A stretch of DNA of 64,000 nucleotides from an uncultured Sinobacteraceae bacterium (GCA_937902995.1 CALEKY010000139.1:50127-114126), one strand, 5' to 3'. Counted from the stretch's first letter, positions 24,793-33,417 are shown. Made by a program: numbers and translations. The notes: generated from the sequence alone by a model not told the origin.

Positions 24793-27700
24793 GACTTGAT
24801 CAGCACCAACACATCGCCCGCGTTGACTGCCTTGCCCTTCGCGCAGCGCAGTTCGGCGACCGTCCCGGACGTTTCCACGAGAATCGGAATCTCCATCTTC
24901 ATCGCTTCCATGACGAGCAGTTCCTCTCCTGCCTTGACGGTCTGGCCTCGTTCGACATTGAGTTGCCATACGCTGCCGGTGACCGGCGCGAGGACGGCTT
25001 CGCAATCGTCCGGGATAGTTTCGGTCGTCGACTCCGCCGTCGATTCGGGCTCGGATGCAAACGTGAGCTGGCCGTTGGCCCGCCAGCGTTCGCGTTCGGC
25101 CTCGAACGCAGCCTGCTGACGCGACTTGAACTCGCGAATGGATTCGGCGTTCTCGTGCAGGAACTGCCGGTAATCGCGCAAGCGCAGCGTCGTGTGCTCG
25201 ATCCGCAGCTTGAACTTGCCGAACGGAAAGTCGTTTCTGATCCGCAACAGCTCTTCGGCACTGACCGGATAGAACCGGATCTGATCGAAGAACCGCAGCA
25301 GCCACTGCTTGCCGTCGGTGAAATCGTCGGTTTGCCGGTATCGATTCCACATCTGCACGGTGCGGCCCACGAACTGATACCCGCCCGGCCCTTCCATGCC
25401 GTAGACGCACAGATACGCACCGCCGATACCGACAGCGTTCTCCGGGGTCCACGTTCGCGCCGGATTGTATTTCGTCGTCACCAGCCGATGCCGCGGATCG
25501 AGAGGCGTCGCCACCGGCGCACCGAGATACACATCGCCGAGGCCCATCACGAGATAGCTCGCCTCGAATACGATGCGCTTGACGTCTTCGACGGACTCGA
25601 GACCGTTGATGCGGCGAATGAACTCGATGTTGCTCGGACACCAAGGCGCATCCTTGCGCACCGATTGCATGTACTTCTCGATGGCAAGACGCGTGGCCGG
25701 ATCGTCCCACGAGAGCGGCAGATGCACGATTCGGCTCGGTACCTCCATGTCGTCGATGGCGCCGAGCTCGCGTTCCGTGGCTCGCAGCAATGCGAGCAGC
25801 TCACGCTGCGGTAACACGCGATTGTCGTAGTGGACTTGAAGCGACCGGATGCCGGGCGTGAGCTCGAGCAGGCCGTCGACGTGCTGCGCTTGCAGTGCCT
25901 GCATCAAGGCTTGGACATGGAATCGCAGCTCCAGATCGAGTACTTGCGGGCCGTACTCGACGAGCAGGTACTTATCGCCGCATTGCCGATAACACACGGC
26001 CGGCTCCGCAGCTTCGTCTTGAAACAAGATCGGCGACAGCGCGCGTACATCCTCGGAACGTTTTTCCGAAGCAGCCCATGCGTCCGCATCGACCGGCAAC
26101 TCCGAGCCGATTTGCGCAATCAGTTGTTGTTGCCGGCGTTCGAGCTCACGGGCTTGCGCTTCGGTCACACAATGAAACTGCACTTCGTCGCCGGGCCGAA
26201 GCTGGCCGACTTTCCACAACTCGGCGCGCACGATCGTGACAGGACACACAAAGCCGCCGAGACTCGGGCCGTCCGGTCCCAGGATGACGGGCATATCGCC
26301 CGTGAAATCGACGGCACCGATGGCGTACGCGTTGTCGTGAATGTTCGAGGGATGCAGGCCAGCTTCACCGCCGTCGCTGCGAGCCCAAGTCGGTTTCGGA
26401 CCGATCAGACGGACGCCCGTGCGGCTCGAGTTGTAGTGCACGCGCCAACGCGCGGCGAAGAACGCGTCCATGTCCTCGCGAGTGAAGAAATCCGGAGCGC
26501 CGTGCGGCCCGTACATCACAGCGATGTGCCACACATTCGTAAGCTGCGGCAGCGCGCAGCGCGCCGGCTGCGGCGTTCCCTCCTCCGCCGAATTCAGCCG
26601 CAACATATCGCCCGCGCGTAGCGCACGACCCGAATGCCCGCCGAATTGACCGAGCGTGAAGGTTGCGCGGCTGCCCATGTAGAGCGGCACATCGAAACCG
26701 CCGCGCACGGCCAAGTACGCGCGCTGACCGCCGCCGCGAATCGAGCGCATCTTCAGCACCGATCCTGCGGGCACGTGCATCGCCTCGCCAAGCGGCACGG
26801 GCTGACCGTCGATCTCGGCACGCATGTCGGCCCCGGTGAGCGCAATCGTCGTCGCGCAATGAAACCGCAGCGTCGGACCGGTGACCGTCATTTCGAGTCC
26901 CGCGGCACTTTCGTCGTTGCCGACGAGCCGATTGGCGATCCGGAACGACAGATCGTCCATCGGCCCCGAGGGCGGCACACCGATATCCCAGTAGCCGACG
27001 CGTCCCGGAAAGTCCTGCACGGTCGTATGCGTACCCGGCTGCAAGACTTCGATGGCGTGCGGTCGATAGACGAGTTGCTGCAGAAACCGAGTGAATTGCC
27101 GCCCCGCGCGGAAAACTTCGTCGGCGAGGATCGTGCGCAAATACGCTTGGTTCGTCTCGATGCCGTGCACGTGCGTTTGCGACAATGCATGCTCGAGCTT
27201 TGCCAACGCTTCCTCGCGCGTTGTGCCGTGCGCGATCACCTTCGCGAGCATCGGATCGTAGTACGCCGGCACCTCCGTACCGGTCTCGATCCAATGGTCG
27301 ACACGAACGTCTTGCGGCAAGCTCACGTGCGACAGCGCGCCGCTCGACGGCCGGAATTCGCGCGCCGGATCTTCCGCGTAGAGTCTCACCTGCACCGAGT
27401 GACCGCGCGGCTCGTAGCGATAGCACGACAGATCCGGCGGCTCGTTCGCGGCGACTCGCAACATCCATTCCACGAGATCGATACCGGTCACCTCTTCCGT
27501 GACGCCGTGCTCGACCTGCAGCCGCGTGTTGACTTCGAGGAAATAGAACTCGCGAGCCGCATCGTCGTAGACGAACTCGACCGTACCAGCCGATCGATAA
27601 GAAACAGCCGCACCGAGCCGTTGCGCGCACTCGGCCAGCCGCCGCCTCGTCGTTTCGTCGAGGTTCGGCGCCGGCGTTTCCTCGATGACTTTCTGGTTGC

Positions 27701-28397
27701 GGCGTTGCACCGAGCAGTCGCGCTCGCCGAGCGTGACCACATTGCCGCGACCGTCGCCGAACATCTGCACTTCGATGTGCCTTGCGCGCTCGACGTACTT
27801 CTCTAGAAAAACGCCGCCGTCGCTGAAATTGCTGCGGGCGAGGCGCGCCACCGAATCGAAGGCATCGCGGAGCTCTGCTTCGGAGCGGCAAAGCTGCATG
27901 CCGATTCCGCCGCCGCCCGCGGTGCTCTTCAGCATGACGGGATAGCCGATTTCCCGCGCGACGCGCTCCGCCTCGTCGAGACTGGTCAGCAACTCGCTGC
28001 CCGGCAGGAGCGGTAAATCGTGCGTTTGCGCGATGGCGCGCGCCGTATGCTTCAGACCGAACTGCCGGATCTGTTCGGGCGTCGGTCCGACGAACGCGAT
28101 CCCCTCGGCTTCGCAGCGCTCGGCAAACGTCGCGTTCTCGCTCAAGAATCCATAGCCGGGATGAATCGCCTGCGCGCCGGTCTCCAGCGTCGCCGCGATG
28201 ATGCGGTCCTGATTCAAGTAGCTTTCCGATGCGGGCGCCGGACCGATGTGCACCGCCTCATCGGCCAGGTGCACATGACGCGCATAACGATCGGCTTCGG
28301 AATACACAGCGACGGATCGAATCCCCAGTCGCCGCAACGTACGCAGAATGCGACACGCGATGGCGCCGCGATTTGCGATCAGCACTTTGTTGAACAT
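24789..28397 (-). CDS. biotin-dependent guanidine carboxylase (annotated in older schemes as urea carboxylase)
   Basis: The ATG at 28397 (MFNKVLIANRGAIACRILRT) gives 1202 residues. Domains in order: biotin carboxylase (about 1-450, GGGGIGMQL, FLEVNTRLQVEHGVTE), KipA/AHS2-like (about 475-790, TTVQDFPGRVGYWDIG), KipI/AHS1-like carboxyltransferase (about 820-1040), and a biotin carrier domain with VMEAMKMEIP near the end. The architecture is shared by urea and guanidine carboxylases. Guanidine is preferred here because two carboxyguanidine-deiminase-type genes lie upstream and a guanidine-I riboswitch controls the divergent importer. An ATG at 28445 is possible but adds residues not usual in the family. 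Confidence 0.9.
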   Translation of the reverse strand: MFNKVLIANRGAIACRILRTLRRLGIRSVAVYSEADRYARHVHLADEAVHIGPAPASESYLNQDRIIAATLETGAQAIHPGYGFLSENATFAERCEAEGIAFVGPTPEQIRQFGLKHTARAIAQTHDLPLLPGSELLTSLDEAERVAREIGYPVMLKSTAGGGGIGMQLCRSEAELRDAFDSVARLARSNFSDGGVFLEKYVERARHIEVQMFGDGRGNVVTLGERDCSVQRRNQKVIEETPAPNLDETTRRRLAECAQRLGAAVSYRSAGTVEFVYDDAAREFYFLEVNTRLQVEHGVTEEVTGIDLVEWMLRVAANEPPDLSCYRYEPRGHSVQVRLYAEDPAREFRPSSGALSHVSLPQDVRVDHWIETGTEVPAYYDPMLAKVIAHGTTREEALAKLEHALSQTHVHGIETNQAYLRTILADEVFRAGRQFTRFLQQLVYRPHAIEVLQPGTHTTVQDFPGRVGYWDIGVPPSGPMDDLSFRIANRLVGNDESAAGLEMTVTGPTLRFHCATTIALTGADMRAEIDGQPVPLGEAMHVPAGSVLKMRSIRGGGQRAYLAVRGGFDVPLYMGSRATFTLGQFGGHSGRALRAGDMLRLNSAEEGTPQPARCALPQLTNVWHIAVMYGPHGAPDFFTREDMDAFFAARWRVHYNSSRTGVRLIGPKPTWARSDGGEAGLHPSNIHDNAYAIGAVDFTGDMPVILGPDGPSLGGFVCPVTIVRAELWKVGQLRPGDEVQFHCVTEAQARELERRQQQLIAQIGSELPVDADAWAASEKRSEDVRALSPILFQDEAAEPAVCYRQCGDKYLLVEYGPQVLDLELRFHVQALMQALQAQHVDGLLELTPGIRSLQVHYDNRVLPQRELLALLRATERELGAIDDMEVPSRIVHLPLSWDDPATRLAIEKYMQSVRKDAPWCPSNIEFIRRINGLESVEDVKRIVFEASYLVMGLGDVYLGAPVATPLDPRHRLVTTKYNPARTWTPENAVGIGGAYLCVYGMEGPGGYQFVGRTVQMWNRYRQTDDFTDGKQWLLRFFDQIRFYPVSAEELLRIRNDFPFGKFKLRIEHTTLRLRDYRQFLHENAESIREFKSRQQAAFEAERERWRANGQLTFASEPESTAESTTETIPDDCEAVLAPVTGSVWQLNVERGQTVKAGEELLVMEAMKMEIPILVETSGTVAELRCAKGKAVNAGDVLVLIKS

Positions 28398-28537
28398 CGG
28401 CAGCCGAGCCACCAAGTGCCAGGTCGTCCCGGCGTTAGCGTTCATGCCGTCGGGTCGTCCCGCGGCTGCGAGACCGTAACTGCGGCGGCGCGCCTCATCG
28501 ACGCAACCGCCGCCTCGTCATCCGGTCGATCGCATTC

Positions 28538-29194
28538 CTAGTCCCATATCAACAACTCGATCGGTGTCGGGTTGTACGCGTTGCATGGGTTGTTCAACTG
28601 CGGACAGTTCGAGATGAGCACCGTGATGTCCATCTCCGCGCGCATCTCCACGTAACGGCCGGCCGATGAAATCCCGTCGGCGAACGTCAGCGTGCCTTCC
28701 GGCGTGACCGGCACGTTCATGAAGAAGTTGATGTTGCTGGCCAGATCGCGCTTGCTGAATCCGGTGCCATATTTCGCGCCCCAGCGAGCGAGCGCGATCA
28801 AGAAGTTGTCGCGACAGCTGTGCATGTACCGCTTCTCGAGCGCATAGCGCACGGAATTGCTTTCCGCGGAGCACGCACCGCCCAATGTGTCGTGACGGCC
28901 GCACGTGTCGGCCACGATCGTGAGCATCGTGTTACCTTCGTTCGACAACAGCTGGGATCCGGTGCTCAGATAGATGTTGCCCTGCGCGCGGATCGTGTCC
29001 TGCGCGCTGTAGCGCTCTTCCAAGGTACCGGCGCGATAGAACAGCGTGTCCACCGCCTGATTGCCGGCAAGGTCGACGATGCGAAAGTGTTGTCCCTGCT
29101 TGATCGATCCCATCCACGGCTCGCCGGCGCCGACGACTTCGCGGAACGTCGCGCGCGCGGGATCCAGCGAGCTCTCGGCCAACGAAACAGTCAT
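28538..29194 (-). CDS. carboxyguanidine deiminase subunit (DUF1989 / urea carboxylase-associated family)
   Basis: A 218-residue protein starting at the ATG that overlaps the previous stop by 4 bp (ATGA). Characteristic stretches are GEPWMGSIKQGQHFRIVDLAGNQAVDTLFY, ADTCGRHDTLGGACS, LASNINFFMNVPVT and ISNCPQLNNPCNAYNPTP. In related bacteria the two adjacent DUF1989 proteins (CgdA/CgdB) form the enzyme that deiminates carboxyguanidine to allophanate. I cannot assign which of the two is A or B. The carboxylase gene follows after about 140 bp. Confidence 0.87.
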   Translation of the reverse strand: MTVSLAESSLDPARATFREVVGAGEPWMGSIKQGQHFRIVDLAGNQAVDTLFYRAGTLEERYSAQDTIRAQGNIYLSTGSQLLSNEGNTMLTIVADTCGRHDTLGGACSAESNSVRYALEKRYMHSCRDNFLIALARWGAKYGTGFSKRDLASNINFFMNVPVTPEGTLTFADGISSAGRYVEMRAEMDITVLISNCPQLNNPCNAYNPTPIELLIWD

Positions 29195-29916
29195 TTGAAC
29201 CACACCTCGGTATTCCTGAATCCGCGTTCGTTCTCCGGGCACCTCGTGCGACAAGGATCGTTGCGAGGCGCCGGCCGCGAATGCCACGCCGTCAAACGCA
29301 CTTCGCCCGGGCGATAGTGCGGCGACGGATCGAGTGGATGCTGGCACGTCGTCAGAACGACGAGCACGTTCATCTCGAATCGCAGGTCGACGTATGCACC
29401 CGGATGCGAGTTGTTGGAGTGAAAGTGCATCCGGCCTTGCTCGTCGACCGTGACCTTGCTGAAGAAATTGATGCTCGAAGTGAGATCCCGCTTTCCGAGA
29501 CCGTACTTGCCGAGCTCGTTGAGCACGCTCTCGTAGGCGTTCTTGTAATAGTCGTTGCGCTTGGTCGCGAATGTCGTCACGCCGTACTTCTGCGCGACGA
29601 GGTGCGGATTGGACAAGCCGCACAACGGATCGTGCCAGCCGCACGTGTCGTCGGTGATCGAGCACAGAATGCGTCCCATGTCCGAGTAGCAGACGCAACC
29701 GCGCGTCAAATAAGCCGTGTGTTGCGCCTTGAGCGTATCGGGCATGTTGTAGCGCTCGGTCGGATCGTCGTAGTTGTAGAGCAGCACCGACACGTTCGCC
29801 GCGCCGTCCACGTCGGTCAGGCGCATGGTCGTTCCTCGGCGCAATAATCCCGACCAATGCGCACCGCCGGGAACGAGCTCTTCCCACAACAGCCAGTAGG
29901 GAGCTCCTTCTGCCAT
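29191..29916 (-). CDS. carboxyguanidine deiminase subunit (DUF1989 / urea carboxylase-associated family), first gene of the catabolic operon
   Basis: The ATG at 29916 (MAEGAPYWLLWEELVPGGAHW) has a strong GGAGGT ten bases upstream, so the TTG at 29934 is rejected. It gives 241 residues. The family pattern matches its neighbour: VDGAANVSVLLYN, TDDTCGWHDPLCGLS, LTSSINFFSKV and TTCQHPLDPSPHYRPG. It presumably forms a hetero-complex with the next gene product. A sigma-54-type promoter lies 38-53 bp upstream. Metal or nucleophile residues probably include the conserved Cys and His of DTCGWHD, but that is inference. Confidence 0.87.
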   Translation of the reverse strand: MAEGAPYWLLWEELVPGGAHWSGLLRRGTTMRLTDVDGAANVSVLLYNYDDPTERYNMPDTLKAQHTAYLTRGCVCYSDMGRILCSITDDTCGWHDPLCGLSNPHLVAQKYGVTTFATKRNDYYKNAYESVLNELGKYGLGKRDLTSSINFFSKVTVDEQGRMHFHSNNSHPGAYVDLRFEMNVLVVLTTCQHPLDPSPHYRPGEVRLTAWHSRPAPRNDPCRTRCPENERGFRNTEVWFK

Positions 29917-29953
29917 CTTCGGTTTCACCTCCAATCAACGATGCACACTCAAG

Positions 29954-29969
29954 AGCAAGGAACGGGCCA
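29954..29969 (-). promoter_or_regulatory. sigma-54 (-24/-12) promoter for the catabolic operon
   Basis: On the minus strand TGGCCC-N5-TTGCT matches TGGCAC-N5-TTGCA, with the invariant GG and GC separated by exactly 10 bases. Transcription would begin near 29943, about 27 nt before the start codon and just upstream of its SD. Confidence 0.6.
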
Positions 29970-30021
29970 AATGCTCTAGCACGGCGCAACGAGATCATTC
30001 GCGCGGAAATTTCGACGCATC

Positions 30022-30061
30022 GCTCGATTGCGTCCGCCTCGATTCGGCACCGCAATCGAGC
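30022..30061. promoter_or_regulatory. inverted repeat between the two promoters, possible activator site
   Basis: GCTCGATTGCG and its exact reverse complement CGCAATCGAGC are separated by 18 bp. It lies about 55 bp from the minus promoter and about 85 bp from the plus promoter, within the usual upstream zone for a sigma-54 activator. It does not match the NtrC consensus, so the regulator is unknown. Confidence 0.45.
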
Positions 30062-30144
30062 ACCCCAGTTCATCGGCGCGCCGAAAGAGTGCATAGAGAA
30101 CGATCGAGCTCGCGCGAAAACGCTGTACGAGCACGAATCGAGAA

Positions 30145-30160
30145 CGGCACGACGTTTGCA
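30145..30160 (+). promoter_or_regulatory. sigma-54 (-24/-12) promoter ahead of the guanidine-I riboswitch
   Basis: CGGCAC-N5-TTGCA matches TGGCAC-N5-TTGCA at all but the first base, with GG and GC 10 bases apart. The predicted start near 30171 falls about 10 nt before the first conserved riboswitch helix, exactly where it should. Confidence 0.65.
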
Positions 30161-30180
30161 CCCTCGCTGCTCGCAATGTG

Positions 30181-30293
30181 CCTCTAGGGTTCCGACTCGT
30201 TCGTTTTATCGAGTGCTGGTCCGAGAGAGGCAGTCCTGGCTGCGACACGCGACGTGCCGCAGGGGATACACGGCGGGACAAAAGCCCGGGAGG
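30181..30293 (+). ncRNA. guanidine-I (ykkC) riboswitch
   Basis: The conserved blocks of the guanidine-I aptamer appear in order: CTAGGGTTCCG near the 5' end, CTGGTCCGAGAG in the middle, ACACGGCGGGA and then AAAAGCCCGGGAGG at the 3' end. CCTCT at the start can pair with GGAGG at the end to form P1. Downstream, GAAGCCG (30296-30302) can pair with CGGCTTC (30317-30323), but no T-run follows, so control may be translational or by an alternative fold. Family members sense free guanidinium and switch on exporters or guanidine-degrading genes. Here the switch precedes an importer. Confidence 0.93.
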
Positions 30294-30395
30294 TTGAAGC
30301 CGCGCTGCGAATGCACCGGCTTCGGAATGGCGCTTCGGGGCCGGCCTCCGCCAGTCACGCGGCGCTCAAGGGGTCAAACCAGAGAGGATCGCCGC

Positions 30396-31463
30396 ATGCT
30401 GCATTTCAGATTCGTTCACTGTGCCGTTGCCGTCTTCGCGCTCGCGTTGTTCACGCTCGCTCCGCAGGCCCACGCTGCCGAAAAGAACTCCTTCAAGATC
30501 GCTTGGAGTATCTACGTCGGCTGGATGCCGTGGGATTACGCCAATCAAAGCGGCATCTTGAAGAAATGGGCGGACAAGTACGGCATCCGCATCGAGCTCA
30601 CGCAGATCAACGACTACGTCGAGTCGATCAACCAATACACCGCAGGCGCCTTCGACGGCTGCGTGATGACGAACATGGACATGCTGACGATTCCGGCTGC
30701 AGGCGGCGTGGATTCGACGGCATTGATCGTCGGCGACTTCTCGAACGGCAACGACGGCATCGTGCTCAAGGGTAAAGGCAAGAAGCTCGCCGATATCAAA
30801 GGCCTGCCCGTCAATCTCGTCGAGCTGTCCGTATCGCACTACCTGCTCGCAAGAGCGCTCGACAGCGTCGGGCTCAAAGAACGCGACATCAAAGTCATCA
30901 ACACCTCGGATGCAGACATCGCCGCGGCCTATAGCGCGCCGGACACCAAGGCGCTCGTGACCTGGAAGCCGCAGCTGAGCGAAGTCCTCGCCGCGCCAGA
31001 TGCGCAGCTCGTGTTCGACTCCAGCCAGATTCCCGGCGAGATCATCGACATGATGGTCGTGAACACCGAGACCTTGAAAGCGAATCCCAAGCTCGGCAAA
31101 GCGCTCGTCGGCGCCTGGTACGAAACGATGGCGCTCGTCAGTAAGCGCGATCCGCAAGCGATCGCCGCGATGGCGAAGGCTTCCGGCACGAACGTCGCGG
31201 GCTTCAACAGCCAGCTCGACACCACGAAGATGTTCTGGACACCGGGCGAAGCCTACGAGTTCATTTCGAGCCCGAATCTCGTGAAGACGATGGATCTGGT
31301 GCGCAAGTTCTCGTTCGATCACGGACTGCTCGGCGAAGGCGCGAAAACCGTCGATGCGGTCGGCATCGTATTTCCCGGCGGTGTCACGCTCGGCAATCCG
31401 AAGAACGTGAAAATGCGCTTCGATGCGACGTACACGAAGCAGTCGGCCGAAGGGAAGCTGTGA
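30396..31463 (+). CDS. guanidine-locus ABC transporter, periplasmic substrate-binding protein
   Basis: The ATG at 30396 follows an AGAGAGGA ribosome site and opens a signal peptide (VHCAVAVFALALFTLAPQAHAA). The 355-residue protein has a NitT/TauT-like binding fold: KIAWSIYVGWMPWDYANQSGILKKW, NDYVESINQYTAGAFDG and VNLVELSVSHYLLARALD. This family is usually labelled urea-carboxylase-region ABC binding protein. The riboswitch in its leader makes guanidine the likely ligand. The next gene is separated by a 216-bp heptad element. Confidence 0.88.
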   Translation: MLHFRFVHCAVAVFALALFTLAPQAHAAEKNSFKIAWSIYVGWMPWDYANQSGILKKWADKYGIRIELTQINDYVESINQYTAGAFDGCVMTNMDMLTIPAAGGVDSTALIVGDFSNGNDGIVLKGKGKKLADIKGLPVNLVELSVSHYLLARALDSVGLKERDIKVINTSDADIAAAYSAPDTKALVTWKPQLSEVLAAPDAQLVFDSSQIPGEIIDMMVVNTETLKANPKLGKALVGAWYETMALVSKRDPQAIAAMAKASGTNVAGFNSQLDTTKMFWTPGEAYEFISSPNLVKTMDLVRKFSFDHGLLGEGAKTVDAVGIVFPGGVTLGNPKNVKMRFDATYTKQSAEGKL

Positions 31464-31469
31464 GTGGAA

Positions 31470-31675
31470 GGCTACAGGCGGCAGGCTACAGGCGGCAGTT
31501 GGGGCCACGGTTCCGTGGCCTGCGACTCGGCAGAACAACCTACAGCAACGGAGCATGACTCGATGGTTCGAGCCCTCGCCCGTCGCCTGTCACCTCTTGC
31601 CCTCTCTGGTGGCGACAGTCCGCAGCCGGTCACCGAAGTCTGTCGCCTCTCCTATAGCCTGTAGCCTGTCGCCTG
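31470..31675 (+). repeat. two-armed heptad element (GGCTACA / TGTAGCC class) inside the importer operon
   Basis: The left arm, 31470-31497, alternates GGCTACA and GGCGGCA, four units, just after the binding-protein stop. The right arm, about 31641-31675, has five units of the TGTAGCC/TGTCGCC type and ends four bases before the permease ATG. The arms are complementary and enclose about 145 bp with no gene. Confidence 0.86.
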
Positions 31676-31679
31676 ACTC

Positions 31680-32492
31680 ATGCGCCTCGTCAATCTTCAT
31701 CCCGATCGCGCAAGTGCCATAGCGCTCGGTGTGCTGCCGTTCGTGATTCTGTTGTTCACGTACGTGCTCGGCTCCAATGCGCGCTTGGCGGAGAATCCGG
31801 ACGACAAGCTGCTACCCTCCGGTTCGTCGCTGGTCGCTTCCGTGCGCGCATATGCGCTCGAAGAAGATCGGCGCAGCGGCCAGCGCCTATTGTGGGCCGA
31901 TACAGCCGCGAGCATGAAACGCATCGGGTATGCGCTCGCGATCAGCGCTGCCATCGGCATCGCGCTCGGCGTCGCAATCGGTACGGTGCCCTACATTCGC
32001 TCGCTCCTTGCGCCGCTCGTGGCCGCGCTATCGATGATTCCGCCGCTCGCGATCCTGCCGATCCTGTTCGTCGTGCTCGGGCTCGGAGAGACGGCCAAGA
32101 TCGCGTTGATCGTCATCGGTATCACACCGGTGATCGTGCGGGATCTGGCACTGCGCGCAAGCGAGCTTCCGCAGGAGCAATTGATCAAAGCTCAAACGCT
32201 CGGCGCTTCGAGCTGGCTGCTCGCCACGCGCATCATTCTCCCGCAGCTCCTGCCGCGGCTGCTCGATGCGACGCGTCTGCAGCTAGGGGCCGCCTGGCTG
32301 TTCCTGATCGCCGCCGAAGCGATTGCCTCGACGGAAGGGCTCGGCTACCGGATTTTTCTCGTGCGCCGCTACATGGCGATGGACGTGATCATCCCTTACG
32401 TCGTTTGGATCACCGCAATCGCCTTCGCCATGGATTGGGGGCTGCGGGCATTGCGTGCGCGACTGTTTCCCTGGGCTGGGGACGCAAAGTGA
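31680..32492 (+). CDS. guanidine-locus ABC transporter, permease
   Basis: A 270-residue inner-membrane protein of the NitT/TauT permease type with about six helices. The EAA-like loop is ASELPQEQLIKAQTLGASSWLLATRIILPQLLPRLLDATRLQLGAAW, quoted here only by its ends (ASELPQEQ to LGAAW). It has no Shine-Dalgarno sequence: a heptad array abuts the ATG. The stop overlaps the ATPase GTG start by 4 bp. It presumably transports guanidine with its neighbours. Confidence 0.88.
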   Translation: MRLVNLHPDRASAIALGVLPFVILLFTYVLGSNARLAENPDDKLLPSGSSLVASVRAYALEEDRRSGQRLLWADTAASMKRIGYALAISAAIGIALGVAIGTVPYIRSLLAPLVAALSMIPPLAILPILFVVLGLGETAKIALIVIGITPVIVRDLALRASELPQEQLIKAQTLGASSWLLATRIILPQLLPRLLDATRLQLGAAWLFLIAAEAIASTEGLGYRIFLVRRYMAMDVIIPYVVWITAIAFAMDWGLRALRARLFPWAGDAK

Positions 32493-33253
32493 CGATTACC
32501 GTTCGCCGAGTGTGGAAGACGTACGGCCCGCAGGTCGTGCTCGAGAATTTGAACTTCAACGTAGGCGACCACGAGTTCGTCACCATCGTCGGCGCATCGG
32601 GATGCGGCAAGACGACGTTCTTGCGCATGCTTCTCGGTATCGAGAAACCCTCGCGCGGCGAAATCCTGATCGACGGCCAACCCATCGCGCCCGAACCCGG
32701 TCCCGAACGCGGTATCGTCTTTCAGCGCTACGCCTGTTTCCCGCATCTCACCGTGCTCGAAAACGTCTTGCTCGGACTCGAGCTCGGCGGCGCACCCTTG
32801 CTCGGTCGGCTGTTCGGTGCGAAACGCCGCGCAGCGATCGACAAGGCACGCGCGCTGCTCGACGCGGTCGGACTCGATGCCGCACGTAACAAGTATCCGG
32901 CTCAGCTTTCGGGCGGCATGCAACAGCGGCTATCGATCGCGCAGTCGGTCATCTGCGAACCGAAAGTTCTGTTGCTCGACGAGCCGTTCGGCGCGCTCGA
33001 TCCCGGCATCACCGCGGACATGCACGAGATCGTGTTGCGTCTGTGGGCGGCGAACAAAATGACGATATTCATGGTCACCCACGATCTGCAGGAAAGCTTC
33101 GCGCTCGGCACTCGGGTGCTCGTCTTCGACAAGACCAGGCACGACCCTCAGGCCCCGGAAGCCTACGGCGCCACGGTGACCTACGATATTCCGCTCAACC
33201 GCCGCCCTGGACACGAGCACCCTCGCGCGGCGAGAACGCTCGCGACCGCCTAG
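32489..33253 (+). CDS. guanidine-locus ABC transporter, ATP-binding protein
   Basis: The GTG at 32489 (GTGA overlap with the permease stop) gives VTITVRRVWKTYGPQVV and 254 residues. Walker A GASGCGKTTF, Q-loop VFQRYACFPHL, signature LSGGMQQRLSIAQ, Walker B VLLLDEPFGALDPG and the switch His in FMVTHDLQESF are all intact. It energises the importer at the cytoplasmic face. It closes the plus-strand operon; the following 164 bp belong to the chemotaxis-like pair. Confidence 0.92.
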   Translation: MTITVRRVWKTYGPQVVLENLNFNVGDHEFVTIVGASGCGKTTFLRMLLGIEKPSRGEILIDGQPIAPEPGPERGIVFQRYACFPHLTVLENVLLGLELGGAPLLGRLFGAKRRAAIDKARALLDAVGLDAARNKYPAQLSGGMQQRLSIAQSVICEPKVLLLDEPFGALDPGITADMHEIVLRLWAANKMTIFMVTHDLQESFALGTRVLVFDKTRHDPQAPEAYGATVTYDIPLNRRPGHEHPRAARTLATA

Positions 33254-33311
33254 CGGACAGTCGAAACTGAGACCCAGCTCTCCTTCCCCGCTCAATTCCG
33301 CAGCCGACGGC

Positions 33312-33338
33312 TCAACTCGCCGGAGCCGGTGCCGTTAA
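33312..33338 (+). promoter_or_regulatory. sigma-28 (FliA)-type promoter
   Basis: TCAA (33312-33315), a 15-bp spacer and GCCGTTAA (33331-33338) match the flagellar promoter pattern TAAA-N15-GCCGATAA closely. It is correctly oriented for the CheY-like gene, about 75 bp upstream of its start. Confidence 0.5.
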
Positions 33339-33417
33339 GAAACTTAAATTTCGATACGCCCGGGTGCCTCTCGCACCCAGGGCGTTCTGCTCAGTCTCAA
33401 GTGCGGAGCTTTGCTCG

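Larger units (their letters stand above)
29917..30395. other. divergent control region of the guanidine locus
   Basis: These 479 bp separate the catabolic operon (minus) from the importer genes (plus). They hold a sigma-54-like promoter for each side (29954-29969 and 30145-30160), a long inverted repeat midway (30022-30061) and the guanidine-I riboswitch (30181-30293). No gene was seen. An open frame that starts at 30156 and runs into the binding-protein gene passes through the riboswitch and is not a real N-terminus. Confidence 0.75.

Noticed and set aside
29935..30094. Upstream extension of the second DUF1989 frame through its neighbour
   Set aside because: It is the other frame of the first DUF1989 gene. 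The ATG at 29194 with a 4-bp overlap is the natural start.
29935..30180. A second guanidine-I aptamer for the catabolic operon
   Set aside because: Neither strand shows the GGTTCCG, CTGGTCCGAGAG or AAAAGCCCGGGAG blocks in the minus orientation.
30156..30395. Upstream extension of the substrate-binding protein (an open frame from 30156)
   Set aside because: The extension runs through the guanidine-I riboswitch, has no ribosome site, and lies before an obvious signal peptide at 30396.
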